DNA of 58,690 bases. Origin: an uncultured Bacteroidales bacterium. GTDB taxonomy: Bacteria; Bacteroidota; Bacteroidia; Bacteroidales; UBA3663. Shown piece by piece: positions 43,870 to 52,471 of this stretch (position 1 is the stretch's first letter; each line of letters opens with the position of its first letter). Below the pieces are notes generated by a model. That model was not told the origin of the DNA, searched no databases, and saw only the letters and a program-made list of their open reading frames with translations. The translations under genes were made by a program, and so were the position numbers. The stretch covers positions 1-58,690 of the forward strand of contig CAJOLH010000047.1 in assembly GCA_905235375.1 (NCBI GenBank), written 5' to 3'.

Positions 43870-46800
43870 ATGACATTAAGGGAGGCTTTCAACCAAAGGA
43901 TTTTGCTCTTGGATGGTGCGATGGGTTCGTTGCTGATGAAAGGCAACAACGATCATCTCTCGCTCACCAATCCGGAGGCAATTCTCGATATACACCGGCG
44001 CTATGTGGCTGCCGGTGCGGATGTTCTCACCACTAATACGTTCTCTTCGCAGCGTATTTCACAGCACGACTATCATCTCGATGATGAGATTGAGGCGATG
44101 AACCGTGCCGCAGTGCGACTGGCGCGACAGGCAGCCTCCGAAGCGCAGGATCGTCAGGTCTTTGTGCTGGGCGATGTCGGCCCCACTAGCAAGATGCTGT
44201 CGATGAGTGAGGATGCCGACAATCCTGCGGCTCGTTCCATCACTTTCGACCAGCTCGAAGCAGCTTATCTTGAGCAGATCCAGGTGCTTGTCGAAGAGGG
44301 AGTCGATGGCATCCTCATCGAGACTATTTTCGACACGCTCAATGCCAAGGCTGCCATCAGTGCTTGCCTGAAGGCAGGTGCGCCCGAAATATTGCTGAGC
44401 ATGACGGTGAGCGATGCCAGTGGTCGCACCTTGAGCGGACAGACGGTTGAGGCTTTTGTCACGTCAGTGATGCACTCCAATCCGCTTTGTGTCGGCTTGA
44501 ACTGTGGATTGGGTGCCGATGGTATGCTTCCCTACCTTCACCGAATGTCGGCTCTTGCGCCCACATTCGTCAGTTGCCATCCCAATGCAGGATTACCCAA
44601 TGAGTTTGGTGCCTACGAGGATAGCCCCGAGGATATGGTGCGTCAGATGACACCCTATCTTGAGGAGCATCTGGTCAATATGATAGGCGGATGTTGTGGC
44701 ACAACCCCTGCGCATATAGCTGCCATGCGCACGATGCTTGACAGTCTGCCTGCTTCTTACACGAAGCGTGTCCCGAAGGCAAGAGTAGGAGTGCAGCCCA
44801 TGTTGCTCTCTGGCCTTGACGTGCTGAAGGCAGATGCCAGGACATTTGTCAAAGTCGGCGAGCGATGCAACGTGGCGGGTAGCCGGAAGTTCCTGCGGCT
44901 CATTGGCGAGCGGCACTACGATGAGGCACTTGACATCGCACGCAAGCAGGTGGAGGATGGCGCTATGGTCATCGATATCAATATGGATGATGGGATGCTC
45001 GACGCTCAGCAGGAGGTACAGACGTTTCTTAATCTTGTGGCTTCCGACCCCTCCATCAGCCGTGTGCCGGTCATGATTGACAGTTCGCGCTTCGAGGTGA
45101 TTGAAGCAGGATTGAAGTGCTGCCAGGGCAAGGGAATTGTCAATTCCATCAGCCTGAAGAAAGGAGAGGAGGATTTCCTTGCCAAGGCCCGTGTGGTGAG
45201 ACGTCTCGGTGCAGCGGTCATTGCCATGTGTTTCGACGAAGACGGGCAGGCTACCGACTTTGAGCGACGCGTCAAGGTCTGTCAGCGTATGTATAGGTTG
45301 CTTACTGAAGAGGCTGGATTTGCGCCCGAGGATATCATCTTCGATCCCAATGTGCTGACCATCGCTACGGGTATGCCCGAACATGCTGCCTACGCGCAGG
45401 ACTTTATTCGAGCAACGCGCTGGGTCAACGACAACCTGCCTGGCACGCGCGTTTCCGGAGGCTTGTCAAATCTCTCGTTCGCTTTCCGTGGAAACAATTA
45501 TCTGCGCGAATCGATACACTCGGTCTTCCTGCATCATGCCATCGCCAACGGATTGGGCATGGCTATCATGAATCCTGCCGCCGAGGTGCCTTACAAGAGC
45601 ATCCCCCTTGAACTGCGCATGGCCATTACCGAGGTGGTGCTGAATACGGCTGAAGATGCGAGTGAGGAACTCATTGACATTGCGCAGAAGATGAACGAGG
45701 CGCAGTCTGCGGCGAAAGAGGCTGGCTTGAAATATGATCCGAAAGCAATCTTCTTGCCCGCATCGCAGGTGGCCGAGAAGGAAAACCCTGATTGCAATGC
45801 TCCTCGTGCATCGCAGACACCCATTGCTGATTCTCCCGAACAGCGTTTGCAGAATGCACTTTTGAAAGGTTTGACTACGACGCTCGATGCCGACCTCAAG
45901 CAGCTTCTTGCAAGAGGCGATTCGCCACTGTCGATCATTTCCGGCCCATTGATGGAGGGAATGAACGAGGTGGGACGTCTTTTCGGCGAAGGGAAGATGT
46001 TTCTGCCTCAGGTGGTCAAGACGGCACGCACGATGAAGAAAGCTGTCGAGATACTTGACCCCTATATCAAGAGCGAGCAGATTTCCGGCAACTCCGCAAA
46101 AGCTCCCTCTCGTGGCAAAATCCTGATAGCTACGGTGAAGGGCGATGTGCACGACATCGGCAAGAACATTGTGGGCGTAATCCTTGCGTGCAATGGCTTC
46201 GAGGTGGTTGATCTCGGGGTGATGGTGCCTGTCGATGCGATTCTTGCTTCTATTCGCGAGCAGAACATCGACATCGTATGCCTTTCGGGCTTGATTACGC
46301 CAAGCCTCGAAGAGATGTGTGTCGTGGCGCGTGCCATGCAAGCCGAGGGTCTTGATATCCCGCTGATTGTTGGTGGAGCCACAACTTCGCCTGTGCATAC
46401 AGCGGTGAAGATTGCTCCTTGCTATGATGGCCCCGTGTTCCATGTGCGCGATGCTGCCAGCAATCCCGTATTGGCGATGAAGTTGCTCGACCCGACAACT
46501 CGCAATCAGGTGATTGCCGCCAATCGTGTCGAACAGGAACGCATCCGCCAGCAACAGAGCCAGCGGCAGTTGCGTGAGAAGGTGCATGGGCAGACCAGCC
46601 GAACATTGGGCGAGGCTTCGCCGTTGCAACGTAGGCTGAAGGTCGATTGGCAGAAATATCCCGAGGTCGTTCCCCCATTCTATGGCGCGCGTGTTTTGCC
46701 TCCAATACTTGTTCGCGATCTTATTCCTCACATCGATTGGTTGTATTTCTTTTGGGCATGGCGTGTGAAAGAAGATAGCGATGAGGGCAAGAAGCTTCGC

Positions 46801-47397
46801 CGTGATGCGGATCATCTTTTGGCGCAGATTGCCGAAGGACAGGAATATGCCGTGCGCGTGACGCAGGCTTTCTATCCTGCCGAAGGACTCGATGATAGGA
46901 TTCGTGTTACTCTTCGCCGAAACGGGCATGACCTGGATTGCCCTTGCTGCAATCAGACCCTCGACATCCCGACGCCTCGCCAGCAGAAGAAAACGGGCAC
47001 GTGCCTCGCGCTCTGCGATTATGTCAACGATTGTGTGGGTGCCTTTGCATGTACAGTGAGCGAGAAGTTCGTGCAGCGTCTTGAGCAGCTCAAGCAGCTT
47101 CAGGGCGGCAGTGACTACGATGTGCTCCTGCTTCAGACGGTAGGCGATCGGCTTGCAGAAGCCGCATCGGAGTATCTTTCGCAAAAACTCAAGGAAGAAA
47201 ACCAATGGGGCGGTATTCGTCCTGCTGTAGGTTATCCGTCTCTCCCCGAGCAAAAGGCCATCTTCCTCTTGTCGCGGATGATTGACTTCAAGGCTATTGG
47301 TATCAGCTTGACCGAAAACGGAGCCATGTATCCACAAGCCTCAGTGAGCGGGCTATATATCCCTTATCCCGATGCAGAATATTTCAGCGTAAAGTGA
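43870..47397 (+). CDS. metH: Cobalamin-dependent methionine synthase
   Basis: A 1175-residue four-module enzyme transferring methyl from 5-methyl-THF through cobalamin to homocysteine. The homocysteine domain (~1-325) has the zinc cysteines in VGLNCGLG and GGCCGTTP. The pterin domain (~335-600) follows with VGERCNVAGSRKF. The B12 domain (~620-880) holds the DxHxxG motif GDVHDIGKNIVG near 758-769, donating the axial His. The activation domain (~890-1175) ends with IRPAVGYPSLPEQ for S-adenosylmethionine. All modules are intact. A B12 supply is therefore expected. It overlaps tadA by one base. Confidence 0.96.
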   Translation: MTLREAFNQRILLLDGAMGSLLMKGNNDHLSLTNPEAILDIHRRYVAAGADVLTTNTFSSQRISQHDYHLDDEIEAMNRAAVRLARQAASEAQDRQVFVLGDVGPTSKMLSMSEDADNPAARSITFDQLEAAYLEQIQVLVEEGVDGILIETIFDTLNAKAAISACLKAGAPEILLSMTVSDASGRTLSGQTVEAFVTSVMHSNPLCVGLNCGLGADGMLPYLHRMSALAPTFVSCHPNAGLPNEFGAYEDSPEDMVRQMTPYLEEHLVNMIGGCCGTTPAHIAAMRTMLDSLPASYTKRVPKARVGVQPMLLSGLDVLKADARTFVKVGERCNVAGSRKFLRLIGERHYDEALDIARKQVEDGAMVIDINMDDGMLDAQQEVQTFLNLVASDPSISRVPVMIDSSRFEVIEAGLKCCQGKGIVNSISLKKGEEDFLAKARVVRRLGAAVIAMCFDEDGQATDFERRVKVCQRMYRLLTEEAGFAPEDIIFDPNVLTIATGMPEHAAYAQDFIRATRWVNDNLPGTRVSGGLSNLSFAFRGNNYLRESIHSVFLHHAIANGLGMAIMNPAAEVPYKSIPLELRMAITEVVLNTAEDASEELIDIAQKMNEAQSAAKEAGLKYDPKAIFLPASQVAEKENPDCNAPRASQTPIADSPEQRLQNALLKGLTTTLDADLKQLLARGDSPLSIISGPLMEGMNEVGRLFGEGKMFLPQVVKTARTMKKAVEILDPYIKSEQISGNSAKAPSRGKILIATVKGDVHDIGKNIVGVILACNGFEVVDLGVMVPVDAILASIREQNIDIVCLSGLITPSLEEMCVVARAMQAEGLDIPLIVGGATTSPVHTAVKIAPCYDGPVFHVRDAASNPVLAMKLLDPTTRNQVIAANRVEQERIRQQQSQRQLREKVHGQTSRTLGEASPLQRRLKVDWQKYPEVVPPFYGARVLPPILVRDLIPHIDWLYFFWAWRVKEDSDEGKKLRRDADHLLAQIAEGQEYAVRVTQAFYPAEGLDDRIRVTLRRNGHDLDCPCCNQTLDIPTPRQQKKTGTCLALCDYVNDCVGAFACTVSEKFVQRLEQLKQLQGGSDYDVLLLQTVGDRLAEAASEYLSQKLKEENQWGGIRPAVGYPSLPEQKAIFLLSRMIDFKAIGISLTENGAMYPQASVSGLYIPYPDAEYFSVK

Positions 47398-47828
47398 TGA
47401 CCGACGAATATTATATGCGACAGGCTTTGATCGAGGCACGTCAGGCAGCTGAAGAGGGAGAAATTCCTGTCGGCGCTGTCATCGTGTGCCGCGACCGCAT
47501 CCTGGCACGCACGCACAACCTCACGCAGACACTTCGCGACGTCACTGCCCATGCCGAAATGCAAGCCATCACGGCTGCTGCTGAAACCTTGGGCGGCAAA
47601 TATCTTACTGACTGCACGCTTTATGTTACCCTTGAACCTTGCGTGATGTGTGCAGGTGCATTGGGGTGGAGCCAGATTTCGCGCATTGTCTATGGCGCTC
47701 CCGATCCGCGTCGGGGTTACGCTCTCTTTGCTCCCAAGGCATTGCATCCCAAAACGCAGGTCGTTGGGGGCGTGCTCGAAGAGGAATCCTTGCAGTTGAT
47801 GAAGGATTTCTTCTCGAAAAAGCGATAA
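47397..47828 (+). CDS. tadA: tRNA-specific adenosine deaminase
   Basis: A 143-residue zinc deaminase converting A34 to inosine in tRNA-Arg(ACG), which is present in the tRNA cluster at 56729-56802. The motifs are TAHAEMQAI (His-Ala-Glu) and LEPCVMCAGAL (PCxxC). The start is the ATG at 47397, overlapping the metH stop as TGATG; a GTG one codon upstream is in frame. Guanine deaminase-like activity is an alternative, but length and motifs favour TadA. Confidence 0.9.
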   Translation: MTDEYYMRQALIEARQAAEEGEIPVGAVIVCRDRILARTHNLTQTLRDVTAHAEMQAITAAAETLGGKYLTDCTLYVTLEPCVMCAGALGWSQISRIVYGAPDPRRGYALFAPKALHPKTQVVGGVLEEESLQLMKDFFSKKR

Positions 47829-47853
47829 TAAGGGTCGTTCCAATGGTACGAAA

Positions 47854-47894
47854 GCAGAAAAGTGAAATGCAAAAAACACTTTTTTGCTTTTTTC
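47854..47894 (+). terminator. Terminator of the metF-metH-tadA operon
   Basis: GCAGAAAAGTG pairs with CACTTTTTTGC (one mismatch), 12-nt loop, then a T-rich tail. Confidence 0.65.
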
Positions 47895-48014
47895 TTTGGC
47901 AGTTTCGTGGATTGTCACTATATTTGCACGCCTTTTCGGACAGTTAAAAGCATTTTCACATCGAAAAACTCGAAAGTCCGATAATAATTGTTACATTTGC
48001 TATTCTTAATAATC

Positions 48015-48176
48015 ATGAAGAAGATTTTTCAAGCGCCTTCTGTCGAAATTGTAAGACTGAACGAGGCAAACATCATTACAACAAGCCCTGGTGATAGTAC
48101 AAATATGGGTGTAACCGATACGAACGTCGATTCCAGTGATAAATCCCCATGGCGCTCCCCTTGGGGCGATGATTGA
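48015..48176 (+). CDS. Small Bacteroidetes peptide of unknown function (53 residues)
   Basis: A short ORF starting MKKIFQAPSVEIVRLNEANI and ending with an acidic, Trp-containing tail (SPWRSPWGDD). A TACATTTG -7 box at 47992-47999 lies just ahead, making this ATG the likely start rather than an in-frame ATG 27 nt upstream. Small proteins opening MKK-x-x-x-x-P-x-x-x-(V/I)-x-x-(L) with a polar tail are numerous in Prevotella and Bacteroides as I recall, all of unknown function. The middle (TTSPGDSTNMGVTDTNVDSSDK) is Ser/Thr/Asp-rich and probably disordered. No signal peptide. Confidence 0.6.
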   Translation: MKKIFQAPSVEIVRLNEANIITTSPGDSTNMGVTDTNVDSSDKSPWRSPWGDD

Positions 48177-48275
48177 TATCCGTTCTTCGATATCTATTTT
48201 GCATCCCCCATTTGCCAAATTCGCATAAATATCTGCTGAAAAACACCCGAAACGTACGATTTTGGGGTATTTCTC

Positions 48276-48306
48276 TTTGCCATACCATAAATTCTTCGTA
48301 ATTTTG
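48276..48306 (+). promoter_or_regulatory. Promoter of the 31-residue membrane peptide gene
   Basis: TTTG at 48276-48279, 19-nt spacer, TAATTTTG at 48299-48306; predicted start of transcription near 48313, leaving a ~60-nt 5' UTR. Confidence 0.7.
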
Positions 48307-48371
48307 CACCGCAAAAACAAAGAATATAAGTCCCAGTTAGGGAACAAAGAAACTATTTAATTATTTAAGGT

Positions 48372-48467
48372 ATGTTTGAATTTATGAATAAGAGACCCGT
48401 TATGACGGCAACTCTTGCAGCTTACGCAGCTGCTCTGATTTATGTGGCTTGGGCAATCTTCAAGTAA
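48372..48467 (+). CDS. 31-residue single-pass membrane peptide
   Basis: A 32-codon ORF (with stop) of its own: N-terminus FEFMNKRPVMTATLAAYAA, then a hydrophobic segment LIYVAWAIF and a terminal Lys. The basic N-terminal part followed by ~19 apolar residues predicts one transmembrane helix with the N-terminus inside. AAGG stands just before the ATG. It has a matching promoter at 48276-48306 and an intrinsic terminator at 48511-48547. It is therefore a self-contained transcription unit. No homologue is recognised and the function is unknown. Confidence 0.65.
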   Translation: MFEFMNKRPVMTATLAAYAAALIYVAWAIFK

Positions 48468-48510
48468 CCTGTCCAGGTTGAGATTTGAAAAACAGTTAAT
48501 AATTTTATAC

Positions 48511-48547
48511 CCAGCCGGTCCTTCATTTGTGTCCGGCTGGCTTTTTT
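48511..48547 (+). terminator. Terminator after the 31-residue peptide gene
   Basis: An 8-bp GC-rich stem CCAGCCGG / CCGGCTGG with a 14-nt loop and TTTTTT; only 5 nt before the queH start, so queH translation begins just after it and terminator read-through may feed queH. Confidence 0.85.
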
Positions 48548-48552
48548 ATATA

Positions 48553-49170
48553 ATGATGCAAAGAGCTGAAAACGAAGTGTTGTTGCATTGCTGCTGTGCT
48601 CCATGTTCGAGCGCCATCATCGAGTGGATGTTGGCCCACGATGTGCGTCCTATGCTCTATTACTTTAATCCCAACATCTTCCCCCAAGAGGAGTATATGA
48701 TTCGCAAGAATGAATGTTCGCGCTATGCCGCCCGATTGGGCTTGGACATCATCGACGATGACTACGACCACGAGGCGTGGCGTTGCGAGGTAAAGGGGAT
48801 GGAGAGGGAGCCGGAACGTGGTGCGCGCTGTCTGCAATGCTTCAAGATGCGGCTGCTCCATGCTGCACGCAAAGCGTCAGAACTTGGTTTCGGGGTATTT
48901 ACAACAACGCTGGCATCAAGCCGCTGGAAGTCGCTGGCTCAAATCAATGAAGCTGGGCAGTGGGCAGCAGAGACTGTCAAGGAGGAGACGGGCAAGATTG
49001 TCCGCTTCGATGATCGCAACTGGCGCAAGGGTGGCCTGCAGCAGCGGCGCAACGAATTGCTGAAGGAAAACGGTTTCTACAATCAGCTCTATTGTGGATG
49101 CGAGTTCAGCTTGGAGGCTATGAAGCAGAAGTTCGGTGTGGATGACATCCACGAATTGGATCCTAAATAA
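48553..49170 (+). CDS. queH: Epoxyqueuosine reductase QueH
   Basis: A 205-residue iron-sulfur enzyme that carries out the last step of queuosine synthesis in tRNAs with GUN anticodons (Tyr, Asn, Asp and His). The DUF208 cysteine motifs are visible: LLHCCCAPCS near the N-terminus, CLQCFKMRL near 98, and YCGCEFS near the C-terminus. TTTLASSRWKSLAQIN is also typical. Start at the first of two adjacent ATGs (48553); an in-frame extension upstream would run through the terminator and is rejected. Three of its target tRNAs (Asn, Tyr, Asp) are encoded 8 kb away. Confidence 0.92.
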   Translation: MMQRAENEVLLHCCCAPCSSAIIEWMLAHDVRPMLYYFNPNIFPQEEYMIRKNECSRYAARLGLDIIDDDYDHEAWRCEVKGMEREPERGARCLQCFKMRLLHAARKASELGFGVFTTTLASSRWKSLAQINEAGQWAAETVKEETGKIVRFDDRNWRKGGLQQRRNELLKENGFYNQLYCGCEFSLEAMKQKFGVDDIHELDPK

Positions 49171-49178
49171 AGTTTGCT

Positions 49179-49967
49179 ATGAAGATGATTCATTTCCCAG
49201 AGGTGCAATCCACAAATACCTGGCTGCTTGACCATTTGTCCGAAGGCGATGACATGGCCGACGAGACGGTTGTCTATACGATGAGGCAGACAGCGGGACG
49301 CGGGCAGATGGGAAACAGTTGGGAGGCTGAACCCGACAAGAACATCTCTTTTTCGATGCTGCTCTGTCCCGAATTTCTGCCCATCAGGGAACAGTTCCTC
49401 ATCAGCCAGCTTTGCAGTCTTGCCATCGTGGAGGCACTTGACGAATTGGTCGAAGAGCAGGGGCTTTCAACCGAAGACCTTTCTCTCAGCATCAAGTGGC
49501 CCAACGATATTTATGCAGGAGATATGAAATTAGGCGGTATTCTGATTGAGAACCGTTTGGTCGGCACCACTTTCCAGCATTGTGTACTCGGTGTAGGATT
49601 GAACGTCAACCAGACCCGATGGATTGGCAATGCACCCAATCCCGTTTCTTTGAAACTGCTTGGTATGGAGACGGATTCCCTGACGGTCTTGGAAAAGGTG
49701 ACAAGGCATATCTCAGAACTGTATAATGCCTTGCGCTGCAACAAGGAGATGGCTGTCGCGATACGTGAGCGCTATATGCAGCGCCTTTATCGCAAGACGG
49801 GTTACTATGCCTATTATGACCCGAAGCGCGACGAGCATTTTGATGCGGAGACTGTTGGCGTTGATGTCCAGGGTCCGCTCATGCTTCGTCTCGCTTCGGG
49901 AGAGAGGAGAAAATATTGGTTCAAAGATGTGAAGTTCGTCCTGCCTTGCGGTGTGACGAAGGAATAG
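49179..49967 (+). CDS. birA: Biotin-[acetyl-CoA-carboxylase] ligase
   Basis: A 262-residue biotin protein ligase. The catalytic-domain motifs are STNTWLLDHL, QTAGRGQMGNSWEAE (GRGxxG biotinyl-AMP loop, ~45-55), KWPNDIYAGDMKLGGILIEN with the active lysine, and VLGVGLNVNQT. There is no N-terminal helix-turn-helix, so this is the non-repressor (monofunctional) form. It starts 8 nt after queH and is likely co-transcribed with it. Confidence 0.95.
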   Translation: MKMIHFPEVQSTNTWLLDHLSEGDDMADETVVYTMRQTAGRGQMGNSWEAEPDKNISFSMLLCPEFLPIREQFLISQLCSLAIVEALDELVEEQGLSTEDLSLSIKWPNDIYAGDMKLGGILIENRLVGTTFQHCVLGVGLNVNQTRWIGNAPNPVSLKLLGMETDSLTVLEKVTRHISELYNALRCNKEMAVAIRERYMQRLYRKTGYYAYYDPKRDEHFDAETVGVDVQGPLMLRLASGERRKYWFKDVKFVLPCGVTKE

Positions 49968-50047
49968 TAGGAGAACCTTTGCCACGATGATTCATTGCCT
50001 GGGTGTAGTTGTAGGGTCAGTACCATCGGCAGGTCGAAAGCCCGCTT

Positions 50048-50842
50048 TTATTCCAAGGCTTTATAATACATCTTTTTGAAGGGGCGGGTAAGGCGTTTCA
50101 GGGGACGTGGCCGATGGTCGTGGCGGTGCTTCTTTCGTATAATGTAGTTGGCCATTTCCTCGCTTTCGGCATTGCGGCATTTCAGATATTCCTGCACAAA
50201 GTGCTGATAAGTGGCGGGTTCTGCCGAGAAGGTGTAGAAATCTTTGAGACATTTCTCCAGAGGGATTGCTTCGGGGAAGATACGAGCCCTGTTGATGTCA
50301 ACCACCGAGAACCGAAAGCCGTTCGGCGCGGTTTCATCCGCTACGCAAAGTGTATTGGTCGAGTTGAGGTCACCGTGCAAAATGCCCTGTTCGTGCATTT
50401 TTGCCACAAATCGCGCAAATGCCACGCAGAGTCGGTCGTCCTCTTCGATCTGCTCCTTGAGCTGGAATCCTTCTGTGGCAGCACAGATATAATAACAACA
50501 CAGAAAGATATGATGCCGCCACTCCTCGACATAGGCCAGCGGGGTGGGTGTGCCGATGCCCCGTTGGAGCATGATGTTTGCATAGTCGTAAGATCTGTGT
50601 GCCTTGCTATGTCGGATGAAGGTGTAGTCGAGGCGCTGGAAGATATTCGGCTTGTGGTATCTTTTGATAACCACCTCTTGGATTCCAAGGTCCTCCAGTC
50701 CCTTGATTCTCACTCTTCTGATGCAGTTGCGTCCATCATGGATGATGGTGCCGAGTTTCGAAAACTCCTCAGGCAGGTGTCTGACTAAATTGAGCAAGTC
50801 GTCAGACTGCATCGCACACTTTGTAATCTCATACTTTGTCAT
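50048..50842 (-). CDS. Kinase-fold protein of the KDO/LPS-kinase (WaaP/InaA) type
   Basis: A 264-residue protein with eukaryotic-like kinase features: a putative ATP-site lysine in EVVIKRYHKPNIFQRLDY, the catalytic loop HGDLNSTNTL (HxDxxxxN, ~residue 155) and VVDINRAR (in place of DFG, with the NRxR pattern of LPS-core kinases). It resembles the lipopolysaccharide kinase InaA family of Bacteroidetes, which phosphorylates KDO or heptose. It lies 30 nt behind the PnuC-like thiamine transporter gene and could be in the TPP-controlled transcript. A small-molecule kinase role is therefore a possible alternative. Confidence 0.8.
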   Translation of the reverse strand: MTKYEITKCAMQSDDLLNLVRHLPEEFSKLGTIIHDGRNCIRRVRIKGLEDLGIQEVVIKRYHKPNIFQRLDYTFIRHSKAHRSYDYANIMLQRGIGTPTPLAYVEEWRHHIFLCCYYICAATEGFQLKEQIEEDDRLCVAFARFVAKMHEQGILHGDLNSTNTLCVADETAPNGFRFSVVDINRARIFPEAIPLEKCLKDFYTFSAEPATYQHFVQEYLKCRNAESEEMANYIIRKKHRHDHRPRPLKRLTRPFKKMYYKALE

Positions 50843-50872
50843 AGTGAATCTGTGTTTGTTTCGCCAAAATAC

Positions 50873-51487
50873 CTATCTTTTCGATTCATTCGTGTCCTGT
50901 TTTTCTACAGGGATGTCTTCCTGCATCAGGCGCTTCCACTTGAAGAAGCCGAAGATGGCGATGACAACGTAGAGCGCATAGAGGCTGGCTTTGAAGGGGA
51001 TGTCCTTGTAGAAGTAGAGGATGCAGGTGACGACATCGACAGCAATCCAGATGAGCCACTGTTCGAGGTACTTGTGGGCCAGCGCCCAGATGCCGATGAG
51101 GCTCAAGGCGGTGGTGAAGCTGTCGGCAAGCGGCACGTTGCTGTTGGTGAACGTCACAAGCAGCCAGTAGATGATGCCCCAGATGGCTGCCATGAGCAGG
51201 AGCCAGGGCAGGATGAGGCGGCGCGGAAACGGACGGATGGGCAGTGCCTTGCTCCTCTGTCCGCCATGCACCCAGCGCCAATAGCCGTAGATGGTCATCG
51301 AAAGATAATAGAACTCCATGCCGCAATCGGCATAAAGACCCTTCTGATAGTAGAGCACGATGCCGAGTGCCTGCATAAGGAAGCCGACAAGCCACATCCA
51401 AAGGCTTGCCCGGTATTCCAGTAGGATGTAGGCGAGGCCGAGGAGGGTGGTAAGGATGTCGAGCCAATGTGCGGTCAGAAATTCCAT
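50873..51487 (-). CDS. PnuC-family vitamin transporter, probably thiamine-specific (PnuT)
   Basis: A 204-residue inner-membrane protein with about seven helices. The PnuC signature YGYWRWVHG (WxW, ~residues 67-75) and the C-terminal WIAVDVVTCILYFYKDI region are present. PnuC itself moves nicotinamide riboside; paralogues called PnuT in Bacteroidetes move thiamine. The TPP riboswitch and TonB receptor upstream favour thiamine. The start codon overlaps the surface-protein gene by 13 nt, which implies translational coupling. Confidence 0.87.
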   Translation of the reverse strand: MEFLTAHWLDILTTLLGLAYILLEYRASLWMWLVGFLMQALGIVLYYQKGLYADCGMEFYYLSMTIYGYWRWVHGGQRSKALPIRPFPRRLILPWLLLMAAIWGIIYWLLVTFTNSNVPLADSFTTALSLIGIWALAHKYLEQWLIWIAVDVVTCILYFYKDIPFKASLYALYVVIAIFGFFKWKRLMQEDIPVEKQDTNESKR

Positions 51488-52461
51488 ATCAAAGTTTTCC
51501 CTTTGATTATTAAGCCTGATTGCCGGACACTCGTTTTTCGTCCGAAGAGGTCGAAAGTTGCGGGTGTTTCATCCCGATGAAGCGAAATCGTTTCAAGGTC
51601 GGCGGCATTGGGATGAAGGTCTTCCGCGCCTGAAATCTCGGTCGAAGTTTCGCCTATCCATCCGCAGTCCTGATGAAGGGCGGTATATACTCGAACAAAA
51701 TCGACGTATCTCAGATTGACGCTTTCGCGTGTATTCAGATCCACGGCCCAATCAAGGTTGAACGAGCAGCCTAACGTGTCGGAATTGGGTAGGTTGTCTG
51801 CATAGCCATAGCGAAAGGGTTCGAGCTCCCAATAACTGCCGTTTCCGCTAGTGTCGGTGGCATTGTTCGGAAGTAATGTGCCCGTGAAAGTGAGTGTCGA
51901 GTCCAACCAGACAGGAAAGTATTCCTGCTGATGGAAAGGGTTGCGATTGACAAACCCCGTGTTACCCAAATTGTTCGACCAAGCCACACCGAGCGAATCG
52001 CTCAACAATGTATAATTCATCTCGTAGTCATATCGTACGATAGAACCATCGGTGTCGGCACTTCCGCTCAATTCGTACCACGTGTCATCGGGTAAGCCGT
52101 TGCCATTCTCGTCCTGACTGACCCTCACGATGCCCGCTTCTGAATTGCCCGTATGGGCATTGCCTTTGATGTAGAGGTCCATTGCCCCTTCAACATTTAC
52201 TACGGGGTGGTCAAAGTGGAACGTTATGTATCCTCCCCAGGCACCCAAACATACGGTCCTGCTTGCGTCGTTAGCCAGATATTCGGTGCATTTACGCGCC
52301 ATTGTTGCTGCATCGTCGCCCGCTTCGTAAGCCGGCATGGTGTTGATGAATTGTCCGGGGGCAGGTACATATTCATCCACCGCTGCAATGAAGGGTGAGT
52401 TTTGCGCAGCGGTGATAAGACTCAATGGTGCAAGTGAAATGATGAGAATGGCTTTTTTCAT
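51475..52461 (-). CDS. Secreted surface protein of the thiamine-uptake operon
   Basis: A 328-residue exported protein (signal peptide KKAILIISLAPLSLITAAQ). The conserved-looking blocks are YVPAPGQFINTMP, CLGAWGGYITFHFDHPVVNVEG, and SEAGIVRVSQDENGNGLPDD, the last being a Dx[DN]xDG-like calcium-binding loop. From memory, this family sits beside vitamin-type TonB receptors in Bacteroidetes, which would suit a ligand-capturing partner. The C-terminus (FDLFGRKTSVRQSGLIIKGK) looks like the same short export tail as in the SusCD-linked proteins. Start at the ATG 10 nt after the receptor gene, not at an upstream in-frame ATG inside it. Confidence 0.8.
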   Translation of the reverse strand: MKKAILIISLAPLSLITAAQNSPFIAAVDEYVPAPGQFINTMPAYEAGDDAATMARKCTEYLANDASRTVCLGAWGGYITFHFDHPVVNVEGAMDLYIKGNAHTGNSEAGIVRVSQDENGNGLPDDTWYELSGSADTDGSIVRYDYEMNYTLLSDSLGVAWSNNLGNTGFVNRNPFHQQEYFPVWLDSTLTFTGTLLPNNATDTSGNGSYWELEPFRYGYADNLPNSDTLGCSFNLDWAVDLNTRESVNLRYVDFVRVYTALHQDCGWIGETSTEISGAEDLHPNAADLETISLHRDETPATFDLFGRKTSVRQSGLIIKGKTLIWNF

Positions 52462-52471
52462 TTTATTCGAG

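Noticed and set aside
45466..47337. Long antisense frame (~620 codons) opposite metH
   Set aside because: Shadow of a strongly conserved gene in GC-balanced sequence; no recognisable domain or promoter.
48442..48552. Upstream extension of QueH
   Set aside because: It runs through the 31-residue peptide gene and its terminator; the family begins at the HCCCAPC region soon after the 48553 ATG.
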